Assembly: GCF_001638985.1 (NCBI RefSeq)
Contig: NW_017265136.1
Coordinates: 2,643,650 to 2,707,649, forward strand
Length of the DNA: 64,000 nucleotides
Direction: 5' to 3'
Source: Phycomyces blakesleeanus NRRL 1555(-)
Taxonomy: Eukaryota > Mucoromycota > Mucoromycetes > Mucorales > Phycomycetaceae
The position numbers and the translations under genes were made by a program. The notes under the pieces are model-generated. The model was given only the letters and a program-made list of their open reading frames with translations. It ran no database searches and was not told the origin of the DNA. Positions 45,844 through 57,076 of the stretch are shown piece by piece (within the stretch, counting starts at the first letter, position 1; every line of letters starts with the position of its first letter).

Positions 45844-46616
45844 GATTGTAAGCTGATGAAAAAGCGCAAAGAAGAAAAATAATACCGTGAGAGTGTTTCT
45901 TTTTTTTAAACGCGTTATAATCTTTGGGCCACACATTTTGAGACGCGTTCTTTTTTTTAAGGCGCAAGTTATAGCCTTTGGGCCACACATTTTGTAACGC
46001 CATCCTTTTTTTTTAATTTTGACATGAGCCAATCATTTGCAATTTTGAATACACGTGTCTGCAACAGAGTACTTGAGTGGGGGAAAGTGACTAATAAAAC
46101 TTTGCTATTAGGAAGAGCTTTTGAGCTGTGTAGTGTCTAGAGTCGGATTACTGACCTCTCCTACTGCCAACTATTTACTTTTTTTTTTCTCCCTCCTTCT
46201 ACACATTTCAATCTCCTAATGTCGTTGCTTTTCTCTTCCAAATGGCGGTGGTCACAAAATACACCCGCCGTCTCAAGTTCCCAAAATCAAGATATAAAAC
46301 AAAGAATCATGATTGCTTGAGTACCCCCTTGAGTAATTTTATTCAGGTTCAAGGTACATACACAGAAACAGTTTGTGCAAACTCATTCCATTCAAGCAAA
46401 CCAATTAAGGGCTTTAAATTTTGATATATATAAAGTATATAGCTAAGACTCACTAACTGTCTAAAAATAATATATATATATATCATTTCTCAAAAGCACC
46501 ACTGATACTTTCCTTCTTCTTCTTTTTTTGTCGGTATTATTTCTTGATTGAGTCGCCGGTATTTACTGGACGGCTATTTAAAATACATTATGCAGTTTGT
46601 GATATACATACCCCAA
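45844..46616. other. Upstream region of the acidic gene, with 50-bp tandem repeat
   Basis: 45901-46004 holds two tandem copies of a roughly 50-base unit containing TTTGGGCCACACATTTTG and, in the first, ACGCGT sites (about 45910 and 45942). The frame of the acidic gene stays open upstream through these repeats, but the preferred start is the ATG at 45843. The rest is AT-rich with no supported gene. Confidence 0.5.
45901..46004. repeat. Two-copy ~50-bp tandem repeat
   Basis: Two units share GGGCCACACATTTTG followed by AC/AACGC, each preceded by an oligo-T tract. A diverged third GCCTTTGGGCCAAACACA lies at about 45745-45763 inside the coding region of the acidic gene, encoding FVFGPKAI. Confidence 0.8.
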
Positions 46617-46910
46617 GGTATTCGTGATTGTTTATGGACTAGTATCTCAATAACGGGAAGAGTAGATACTGTGAGAGTGTTATTTATTAAAGAGACCAAA
46701 TAATATTGTTTATATCTATTAATATTAAAATCTCTTTGATTCAAATCTCTGCTGTGTAATGGTTGGTTTACACTGTATGAGTGTGTAGTGTACGTGTGCC
46801 TAGTGTGTAACAGCTCCTGAGATTGTTAACCTGCCAGGTTAGTTAGCAAGAAAGAACCAGTGTTTGATTGTGGAGACTGTTCTTCACTCAATTGTGGTGT
46901 GTATACCACA
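46617..46910 (+). repeat. Dispersed repeat, copy 2
   Basis: Same orientation as copy 1. Shared blocks include GGTATTCG, AGTAGATACTGTGAGAGTG, TTATTTATTAAAGAGAC, TGTGTAATGGTTGG and GAACCAGTGTTTG. It ends in a small hairpin GTGGT-GTGTAT-ACCAC. Confidence 0.75.
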
Positions 46911-47690
46911 ATAGCTATTTGATTTGAACCAAAATTTTCGTTCTTGCTTTAATATCAAATTTTTATAGGAATAAGATATTTAAATAAACTTAGACAAATA
47001 GTTTTTTTCTTTCTTAGAATAGTATGACTATTGCTTCTTAAACTGTCTGAATGGGGGCAGCCGGTCTACCTCGTAATTAATATGAAAAGATTAGTGTATT
47101 ATCTTGTAAAAATAAAATAAATCATTTGAATTAGCTATGGAAACATAATACGATGAAACATTTTTTTACATTTTTTTTTAAAAAAAAAGAAATTCTTAAT
47201 AATCATGATAAAGAAGATCTAAAGCAAGATGTATATATTGACTTTTATAATGGCTCATGTTGTGTGATTAATGCAACACTATTCTTTGTGTCATTTGTTT
47301 TCTAGTCATAAAATTCTCGATTATATATGGGTCTTGTTTTATTTTTGCTATTAGACCTCTCCATATATGGTGTTTTTCTTTAGATGAATTCTTACATTTC
47401 CAATTGTAATTATCCTGTTTTATAATTCTTTTAACTGGTGCCTGCAAAATCTGGTTATATGTATTGTACAGCTCTCATTTTACTCGGCTTTGATATTTTG
47501 CATATTACTGTATACTTTTTTTTGAGTTTATTAGTTGTCTCCTCTATGACCGCTCAAATCAAATACATGAATAGTTTCTTTTCAAATGGCCTATTTGGAA
47601 AATCTGAACAATGCTCCTAATTTTTCCAGGTACCCGATCTTATAGTCAGTAAATCTTTCATTTGTTGTATTTAATATACACTCTGAATTA
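46911..47690. other. Intergenic between repeat copies
   Basis: AT-rich sequence of 0.8 kb; no gene, RNA or strong repeat is recognised. Confidence 0.5.
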
Positions 47691-47966
47691 CTTGGAATTG
47701 TTTTAGGGTTAGTATCCAAATATTAAGAAAAAGTAAGTCTTACGAGAATTTTATTTATTAAAGAGAGTCAAATATGACTGTATATATATTACTATTCAAG
47801 TTTTTGCTGTGTAATGATTGATTCGTACTGTATAAACGCATCATTGTACATGTGGTCTTGGTATGTAATAGTTTATGGAGATTTTTAACTTTCCAGATAC
47901 TTTAGTAAAAATGGAACCAGAGTTTGGTTGTGGAGTCTGTTTCACTAAATTGTGGCGTATATACCA
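47691..47966 (+). repeat. Dispersed repeat, copy 3
   Basis: The most diverged copy, in the same orientation. Conserved blocks are GGAATTGTT, TTTTATTTATTAAAGAGA, GCTGTGTAATGATTG, TTTGGTTGTGGAGTCTGTTT and GTGGCGTATATACCAT. Confidence 0.65.
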
Positions 47967-48638
47967 TATTATACATGACTGTATACAAGCATTGTATTAC
48001 TAAAATCCATAGAAAAAGCATCATGGCGTTTGCTCGAAATACCAGACAAATTAAGCAACACTTGAATCGCATGATATGAAGCGATACATCAACCTTTATG
48101 ATGTTTCTAAAGTGCAAAGAATGTATGAGTCTGGCCTTGTACATCAGGCATATATATATATGACTGTCTAAGACAAATAAATCCAAGGTGGAGGAGGATC
48201 TATGCTGATTTGAAGGTGGGATTGATCCTCTGGAAATTGGGCATGGCAGCCTGGATCAATAGGGTTATAAGAGCATACCGGTAAAAAAAAAAGACTTATT
48301 TCTTTCAACTATTAGGAGCATGAGCGTAACGCTAGCTTTATATATATTCAGCATTCTCTTGTAAAGCTAATTGCATATTGCATTGACGTATAGTTTCATA
48401 AACAACCTCGTCAAGAAGCTCATTTCTTTTATTTTTTGTTTTATTTGCTTAAAGTATATGGATGTAAATGGATTCTTTATACAATACCAAGAAGGATCAT
48501 CGATTATTATTTTTTATAATAAAATAAAATAAAAAACCTTGTTTCTTTCTTTTGATATGAAGGGGAAGCTTGAAGCAGAGTATCAGGGACAAATATTTTT
48601 TTTCTCTTTTTTCTTTTTTCTTACGCTAAAGTAAATGA
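47967..48638. other. Intergenic downstream of MCM2
   Basis: AT-rich, holding the MCM2 3' flank. A diverged copy of the 43147-43172 block occurs at about 48466-48490. No gene is supported. Confidence 0.5.
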
Positions 48639-51329
48639 TTAGTGAGTAGGTTCAGTATAGACCTTGATGATTTCTCCCTTGCTGGGCTCAAGCTTGTATC
48701 TGTTTTGTTCGAACAAACGCGAGTGAAGGAATGGTTGGAGATCATGAATATGCATGTCGCGAGCCTATTCAAAAATAAAGAATATATATATATATATATA
48801 TATATACAAGCAGCTGTTAATTTCGACACATCCTTTTAAATATTAATAGAAAAGTTTGTACATTACCTTGTTTTCCAATTCAGACATGGCAACAGAGATG
48901 TCAGAAGGCAATCTCTTGTATCGTAGCTGATAGAGTCTTCTCTTTTCTTTGCAAATACTGTCCAAAGTAGCAAGAAGTAGCTCATCACGATCATGAAGAT
49001 TGACAATATATTTGGCGAAACGCTGAAAGTAAAAAATAATCTTTAGTATTTCTATTTATCTCTCTTTTTACTTGGCTTAGAGTATTAACTATCGTTTTGA
49101 CTTACTTTACGAAGAGCCTTCATCATACTGAACTTCTGCGCACTGATGAAACTGTCGAGAGCAACGGTAATGGCCATATCAACATCATCGGAACGCACGT
49201 ACTCTCTGAGGTGCATTTTTGCATTGGCTTCTGCCATACGGATCATTGATTCCAAGTGACGCACAGTGATAGGAATACTGCCACTTGCGAGAGACTCGCG
49301 ACGCAACTCGGAATAAAGACGCGAAAGCTTATCCTCGTCAACCTGCTGCAACTTGGGATGGATTTTTTCGCGAGCGTACATAATATACTTTCTCAAAAGA
49401 TCTTGAGGAATAATCTAACATTTCAAATAAACCCATTAGTCCACATCCATTTTTCTTTTTCTTTTATATGCTTAAAGAATAACAACTCACCTCAGTATCT
49501 TCCTTGAGTGGTTGAGCAAGACCATCCTCGCCTGCATTGTAGACAGGATGGCTGCGGATATGACTGGCAATAACGTTGGTTGCCAATACATGATCCTGCT
49601 CGGGATCAACGATATCCTTGACTACGCACAAGACATCGAAACGAGACAGAATGGGTTCCGTAAGCTCAACGTTCTGAGAAAATGGAATCGAGGCATTGTA
49701 GCGGCCTCTGATAGGGTTGGCAGCGGCAAGAATTGAGCAACGGGCCTGGAGAGTGGTGATAATACCAGCCTTGGAGATAGAGATTGACTGTTGTTCCATG
49801 GCTTCGTGGATAGACGTACGATCGGCATCGTTCATCTTGTCAAACTCATCAATCAAGCACACGCCACGATCAGCAAGTACAAGTGCACCACCTTCCAGAG
49901 TCCATTCGCGTGTAATGGGGTCCTTGTGAACTGATGCAGTCAAACCTACAGCACTTGCACCCTGACCGGTTGTGAACACAGCACGATGTGCAGTCTTTTC
50001 GACATATTTTAAGAACTGCGACTTTGCAGTTCCAGGATCGCCCAACAAAAGAATGTTGATATCACCACGGATCATATGCTTGCCCTGAATGTTTTTGGGA
50101 ACACCGCCAAACAAAGACAATGCAATAGAACGCTTGATATTTTCATGGCCATAAATAGAAGGAGCAATACTCTTGACAATCTGTAATAATATATATCAGT
50201 ATTTTTAAATATACAGATGCATAGCCATGCTCAGATTTACCTTTCTACCGATACGTTTGTCTTTGCCCATTGCAATAATCATCTTCTTGTCATCATCAGT
50301 CAGCTTGTATGCAGCAAACATGTCTTCCTTCTTGTTGATGTAGTTGGCTTCAATGATTGTAGCAAACACTGGGAAACCGTTCTTTGTGCTAAGAGAGGCA
50401 TCAAAGTTGTTACGGTATACACCAATAACTTCCTAAAATATATACATATATCATTTCTTAGTTGACTTGTTTTTTTTTTAAAACACGCACACACTAATAT
50501 CACACTTTAACTACTTCTTACAATCTCTTCTCCTGGCTTGGCCTGATCAATCAAATCCCAGAGACAGATAACTTCTCTGTGACGAGGCAGACGACCAGGT
50601 GGGACAGTTCCAGGACTTTCTTGGATGGTCAACTTTTGGTAGTTTCTATAGACAGTCTACAGATCCAACAAAGTATATATATGGTGAGAATCAATTTGTC
50701 TACTTTTTTTTTCATTGCCCATCCTCTTTTTGTTTAAAAAAAATCTCGTTGGTTTGTTTGCTTGCTTGTTTGTTTTAAGACTTTTAGTAGAATACATACC
50801 TGTTCCATGTTGAGATTAAATGGACCTCTGCTTTGACAGCTTGGGCAGGTGTGGATCTTGATCTCATTGTGGATATCTTGGTAAAAAGGACCAAGCAATT
50901 CTCCACACTTGGCACAGTTAAACTTGACCCACTTCAATTGAGGGAAGACACCTGAGCGACGAGTGACAACACCAGCAACACGCACAAGGCAGTTCAATTG
51001 ACCCTGTCTGAGCTCGCGGAGAGTATTGAGAGCCGGGAGATCGGTAATACGGACGTGGATCTCTCTGTGAATACGCTCGTACTCGGGGTACTGCAACAAG
51101 GTGACACTTAACGCAACGTCGTCGAAAATCTTGAGCATAGCGATGGGAGAATTGGCCAAAAAGTATGCCAAAATTGCCTTGCTCTGTGTCAGATGCTCGT
51201 AATTAACTTCGAACGATTCTCTATTACCTGTACCCCAGAAAAAAAACGCGAGTCAGATCATTATCATTAACCATTATCCTAATCGTTATCAGTATTGACC
51301 ATGAAGAAAGTACATGACAAATGTGTATA

Positions 51330-51380
<51 letters not shown>

Positions 51381-52565
51381 GCATATGTTCTTCTTTCTCT
51401 CTTTTTTTCTTTCTTAAAACTTACGTTCACCCATGTCCTTGATACGCTCACCATACACAGATGTACCGTGTTCATCCACATAAGTCTGTAAGAAATCTTT
51501 AAACTCTCTCTTGATAGTGCGTCGAGGAGCTTCCTGGGTGATCCACTCAGAAACGGTGGCGTTTTTAATTGTTCGGAGATCATCCAAAGTCATTTCAGCC
51601 TAGATAAAAAAAATAACAAAATAAAATAAAATAAAATAAAAGCTGTCAATAGGCTGTGTGTGCGTGTGTGTGTATGTACGTGTATGTATACTCAATGATA
51701 ACGATATCCAATATTTGCCAACTAAGAGTAAAATGGAAAAAAAAAATGGAAACGTACGGCTCCCATGTTTTCAAGGTCATCGTTTTGTCCATCGTGCATG
51801 TGGCGACGTCTTTGGCGAGTTGGAATAGCCATGGTGTCAGCTTCCTCATCCATGGGATCCAAAAACGCATTTGCCATGCGTCCCTGGCGTTGCTGAATTG
51901 CAGCATCGCGTCTTCTCATTGCCATTTCAGCAGCTTGACGATCGCTAACATCAAGTGCTTCGTAAAACACATCGTCTACGCCATCCTCCTCATACTGATC
52001 TTGTCGAACGTCATTGGCATAATCTCTATAGATTCCATTCTATCAGCTTTCATACTATTATCTTTGTACCGTACGTGTAGTTATAGCTGTACACGACAAT
52101 TATGCGTGTAGTTCTTATCGTTATTATCTATTTGATAATTTAAACTTACTTCTCCATTCCTGCACCAAACAAATCCTCTCCTTCATCGTCGTCTGATCCA
52201 GCTACATCGTCAAATGGGTCATCAATCACACCCTCTTCAGCTTCAGGAGCAAAGTCAACTTCAGAATGGAAGAATCCGGGCGATGAAGGAGGAGGTTGAG
52301 AGAATCCGGGGGAGTCTACGGCTTCTGAGCGTGCCGCACCGATACTATCTCTTCTTCTTTTACGATCGGAATTCGACTAATTGGGAATTGGTAGTCGGTA
52401 AGATAAACAGACACACAAACGCATGCATACACACACACACACATATATATATGTATGTATGTATGAGCAGATAGATACACAAGAGTATATTTGTAATTAC
52501 AAGACAATTATTTTATTTTTTATTTTATTTTGAATAATTGCTGAAATTGGTTTATTGCATACCAT
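48639..52565 (-). CDS. MCM2: MCM2, replicative helicase subunit
   Basis: Eleven exons on the minus strand: 52565-52563, 52376-52150, 52025-51758, 51599-51425, 51227-50800, 50656-50522, 50432-50241, 50180-49491, 49414-49106, 49022-48867, 48764-48639. They give 902 residues. MCM2 is part of the MCM2-7 ring that unwinds DNA at origins and handles parental histones. An acidic N-terminus is followed by a zinc finger C329-x2-C332-x19-C352-x2-C355. Walker A is GDPGTAKS (523-530), Walker B LIDEFD (585-590) and the arginine finger SRFD (655-658). A C-terminal winged-helix region follows. In my model the first coding exon is just the ATG, followed directly by GTATGC; the next exon starts [11 protein letters not shown]. 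This matches the short basic N-terminus of fungal MCM2, but only a transcript would prove it. Confidence 0.93.
51318..51380. repeat. (TA)n microsatellite in MCM2 intron
   Basis: A long TA tract with one interrupting TATG, inside the intron between exons 4 and 5 of MCM2. Confidence 0.85.
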
Positions 52566-52777
52566 GACTATAAGCTACAAGAAGGACGAATTTTTTTTTT
52601 TTTGGTCTTTCAATCTTTTTCCCCTAGGAATTGAAAAATTGAATTTGTTAAAGTTTCCCTGGAACTCAACTTTTTTTTTTTTAGATTATTCAAAGGAACA
52701 CAAAAAAGTGACTGTCGGTCGAGGGAGTGACTTTTTTTGGAACTTTTGACTCTGTGGCACTTACTTTCTGGTTATGC
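52566..52777. promoter_or_regulatory. Probable shared promoter of MCM2 and divergent gene
   Basis: Only about 210 bases separate the MCM2 start (minus) from the preferred start of the plus-strand gag-like gene. The interval has three poly-T tracts and no ACGCGT (MBF-type) box, which might have been expected for a replication gene. No specific element is identified. Confidence 0.5.
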
Positions 52778-53521
52778 ATGCTTCCTTCACCCGATACCCC
52801 AGAGAAGTTCTCTGAAATGTCTTTAGATGAGCCTTTCCTTCATACTTCCATGAGCGAGCCTGACAATCCGCCCTGTTCCTCATGGAGAGAACTGCCACCA
52901 CCAAACCCAAGCTCGACCGCCAAACTCGGAATTGCGGATTCTGTCAAAGTCAACCGGTCAAAAACCCAGAAGCGCTCCAAGGTCGTCATTAGCACCCGGA
53001 ACAAAATCGACAGGCCCAACATATGGTACCGTAGCAATGCAAAGTACTCTGTCGTATTTGAGCTCCCAATCGATGACCCGACCTTTGAAGACGAGTTCTT
53101 GCGTGTTGCGCGTATTCTATACCCTCGAGGTATTGGTCTCGGAATAAGTCAACCCGCCGAGGACATCATAGAAATTCACATGTTTGACGAGCGAGACTGC
53201 GAGTACGCTTGTGCGGATGGTGTATCCGTCCGGGGACATCGAATATATCCATACCGTACCATTTCTCCCCTGGCCGTTGTGGTTCGAGCCAATCTTAGTG
53301 GCCTTCCGCCGCTCGAATACACTGAAATGGTGTCGTTCTTACGAGCCTGTTTTGCAGACTATGGAACCCTTCATGACATGGTGCTCTATGAGGAGCGAGA
53401 ATGGTTTATGGGCGAAGGCTATGTCGATCTTTTACAATCTCCAGACCGGTCTTGGAAACCCATGAACCGCCACATCATTTTTAAATCTACGACGATTCTT
53501 GCATCCTGGGTAAAGCTTTGA
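52778..53521 (+). CDS. Gag-like/RRM-like domain protein, possibly domesticated
   Basis: Intronless; 247 residues from the ATG at 52778 (MLPSPDTPEKF). The frame extends upstream to an ATG at 52727, and a third Met lies at 52817 (MSLDEPFLHT), so the start is uncertain. A basic patch (NRSKTQKRSKVVISTRNK) is followed by FELPIDDPTFEDEFLRVARILYP. Then comes a segment SGLPPLEYTEMVSFLRACFADYGTLHDMVL..FMGEGYVDLLQ, which has the strand-helix-strand rhythm of RRM-like/gag-like N-terminal domains of non-LTR elements. No zinc knuckle, reverse transcriptase or integrase follows, so it may be a domesticated gag-like gene. This assignment is inference from pattern. It is divergent from MCM2. Confidence 0.65.
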   Translation: MLPSPDTPEKFSEMSLDEPFLHTSMSEPDNPPCSSWRELPPPNPSSTAKLGIADSVKVNRSKTQKRSKVVISTRNKIDRPNIWYRSNAKYSVVFELPIDDPTFEDEFLRVARILYPRGIGLGISQPAEDIIEIHMFDERDCEYACADGVSVRGHRIYPYRTISPLAVVVRANLSGLPPLEYTEMVSFLRACFADYGTLHDMVLYEEREWFMGEGYVDLLQSPDRSWKPMNRHIIFKSTTILASWVKL

Positions 53522-55783
53522 ACTCTATTCAGCCTTTCTTCTTTTCTTGTTTGTTATTTGCCATATATATTTATTTATTTATATTTATTTACTTATATAT
53601 AAATATCAACAAATAGCAAAAGCAAGTAAGGGGGGAATGAGGAAAAGAAGGAGGAGGAGCGAAGGTTAAGAAGAAAAGAAGAAATGAACCATCAATTGTA
53701 GCATAAGCATTACACACACACACACACACTGTCTTTTTTTTTATTTCATTTAGTTTTTAGTTTTTATTTCTATTTTTCTATGTTCTGTTCTGTTTTTTTT
53801 TTATTACGCAAATTCACAAGTTTAATGCAGGGAAGTTGTTTCTCTGTAAAGAAGTATTTCGATTTCACAATATACCCACCATAAGGAATCATTCACCTGT
53901 TTATATATGTATATATATATATATCTTTTGTTGCTATTGCTGTTGTTGATTCTGGTTTTTATTTCATTTCATGTTTTCGGTGTACAAGGCTGTTGATAAA
54001 ATCAAAATATTTGCCGCAAAAACTAAAGATTAAAACCCCAATTTTTTCTATTAAATATTGCAGCTGTAGAAATGGCGTGGTTATCGATATGTAGCTAGTT
54101 CATGTTGATCTTTATACAAGATCAGAACGCTATTTATAAGAGGCTGTTGGTTTCTAAATTGTAAAGAGGTTGACCAAACGATGATAATATTTTTGGCTGA
54201 TACAGCAGAAGAAGAAGAAGTAATTAGGTTTTGGTGCTTAGGATGAAAAATAAACTTTAAAAGAGCTTATTATTATTATTATTTAGTTCCCCCCCCCCTT
54301 CTTTTTGGCTTGAATAATCTATCAAAGACTCGCGGAATCAAGACCGCTTGATTCCGAATTAACTTCCATCAAAGAGGCTCATATTGACTATAGAGAGTCA
54401 TGAATAATATATCAAACAGGTTGCTTCAATTCATATATTTGATATAAGATATTAATAATAATAATAATAATAATATATATATGGATTATTTGTTTCATTT
54501 TTTATAAAGTCAAATATTAAAGAAGTAATATGAGCAGCAGCTGGAAATCAACTCTTTTGCTCCATTAATATTCTCATAAACTTAGAACCTTATTTGATCC
54601 ACACCAAATATATACATATATACAAACAATTATTAGAGCCAATGTTTGAACACTTATATTTATATCAGTCTTTGATACTTGGACGATTAGAACTTGTGGG
54701 TAGATATAACTTGGGATCCCTCTTTGTACTGTGAATGCTTATTATAATTTGGTGAGAAGCACAAATGAAGTCAAAGAGGAAAAGAAAAGAAAAGAAAAAT
54801 GGAAATGGAAATATACATATTATATCATTGTGTTACATTCTACAACTCAATTTTCCTTTTTTCTTCTTCTTCTTTAATTTTTGTACAAAGAGAGAACCCT
54901 TTCATGGATCATTCCAGACATTATGTTGGCTCAGTCTGATACAATCAGCACCCAAGGTGTCTCGTGATTATGTTTGTATGTTTGTTTGTTATTGTGGTAA
55001 TCATGCTATGAATCCTTTGACGTTTTGATAAAGAAGTCCCAAGATATTCACATTACAGACTAAAATATCATTCAATGGATCTAGCTATATAGCTATCTAT
55101 ACGTTTGATTTTTGGTAACATGTCTTGGTAAAAAAAAAGGGGGAGAGAGAAAAGAAAGAGCAAGAGATGTAAAGACTTAATTGCCTACTAAACATCTAAC
55201 TACTTTACAAACTAATCCCCCTTTCACCTTTAGGTCACCTGAAATGAAAGGAAAGAAAGTGCAACCTACCCACGCATATCTTATCCACATGCAGTATGTT
55301 TCTTATAAATTTGTCTTTCATATAGAGAACCACCCATAGTTTATTTTCTATATATACATATACATATAGTTTTCTTTTCTTTTTTAATTGAGGTTATCAG
55401 GTCAAAATATTGGTTTGTACCGAGATGTCTTGTGACATATATATTTGTATATTAAAAAGCTAATGATTAAAAACAATAGAAATCCAATTGTATCAATGTT
55501 ACTCTAGTAAAATCAACATCTTGGGAACTATATAAGATACCTAAATATACTTTGCGTTACAGATATATATATACCAATTTCTTTATTAATTGAGGTATTG
55601 GTACCAGTGCATGATACTTCATTACTGGATGTAATGTAATTTCATGTAATGCCTGTAACTGTGAATAGGTTCAACATGCTATGGGAGAAATTTGAAATCG
55701 GTACAGCCTCTCAAGCACAAAACAGAAAATAACATTTTGAGTAACAAGCTTTTCTATCAGTGCTTTATCTGGATAACAGAATC

Positions 55784-55825
<42 letters not shown>

Positions 55826-57076
55826 GTATATATGCAATCATACAATCATTTTAATCATTTCAATGGTACAATACCTTTGTATGGAAAAACAGTTGAATAC
55901 AAAAGCACAACATTCATTTGCACAATCATATTAGCTCTTTTTTCTTTTAAAATAAAAGAAACACCCCTCGTCCTTTCCTAATACATTACAACTTATTAAG
56001 ACAAGAGCTTAATATGAGTGACCATTTGTGTGTATGCAAGAGAGGAACAGAGTATGTATTGAGTGCATTCTAGGTCAATGAGTTGAATTGGAGGCTGGTT
56101 ATTGTTTTCATATGAATAAAGAAGAGAAAAAGACAAAAATTAGGGTTAAATTAAATAAGTTTTCTTTCTTTTTCTTCTTTTGGTCAGGGAAACTTTGGCT
56201 TTCTTATTCAACAAGTGATTAAGCAAGCAAGAGAAAGCTTCTTTAGCTTGAGCAAGTCAAAACTGTCAAAGATCCTTATGAAATCAATGTAAAATAATGC
56301 TATGGATAGTTTGCAAATATTTATGTTTCTATCTATACATATACATAATTATCCAACACTTTCCTTTTTTTTTTTTTGACTATTAACCAATTGGCACATA
56401 GACACACAGAAGAATATTACAATAGACCCACTGGTTAGGATACTGTATCTGTCTACCTATATAGTGTAGGTTTCTTTTATATATATGGATATATATATAT
56501 ATCATTTTGTTACACAGTATATATTTCATTTTGTATGAAAATATTTATATATATATAGACCACTCCGGCATATTCTCCTCCCCGCACAAGCCGCGGTCCG
56601 GAATGTACTGAAGACTGTCCGGTCCTTTAAAATGAAATGATTCTGTGTACTACGTTATTTGAGGTTGTGTCTTTTGTCTTGGTTTAAAATTGCATGATTG
56701 TTTAAATTCAATTTAAAAAATAGCAAACATGTCATGGTACATTTCTTGCAATATAACTGCAGTCCTGTTCTTTATTAAACACACACACACACACATATAT
56801 ATATATGTATATCACGAATATACACAAATGTGCATGTGTATTTGTACATGTTGTACATGTTGTATTTGTTGTATTTGTTATTTATATTTATATTTGTATG
56901 TACGATTAAGTGTAAGTATGAGAAAATAAAAGAAAGAATGATAGTGCAAGAGAGAGAGAGAGGGGGGGGGGGGCGTTTTATATATATATATATATATGTA
57001 TGAGGGTCTTTTAAATCAATATATTATGTATTGGGGGACAAGGGATTATAGTGAAAATAATATATTACAAGACAGG
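53522..57076. other. Intergenic 3.6 kb, AT-rich
   Basis: Contains (AAT)n at 54450-54475 and (CA)n-(TA)n at 55785-55825 and 56780-56810. There is a poly-G run at about 56962-56973 and many short TA tracts. One unexpected GC-rich island at about 56559-56625 is treated as a finding. No complete gene is supported. Confidence 0.5.
56962..56973. repeat. Poly-G run after (GA)n
   Basis: A GA dinucleotide tract runs directly into about twelve G residues. A run this long is rare in such AT-rich DNA and is also a common place for sequencing length errors. Confidence 0.8.
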
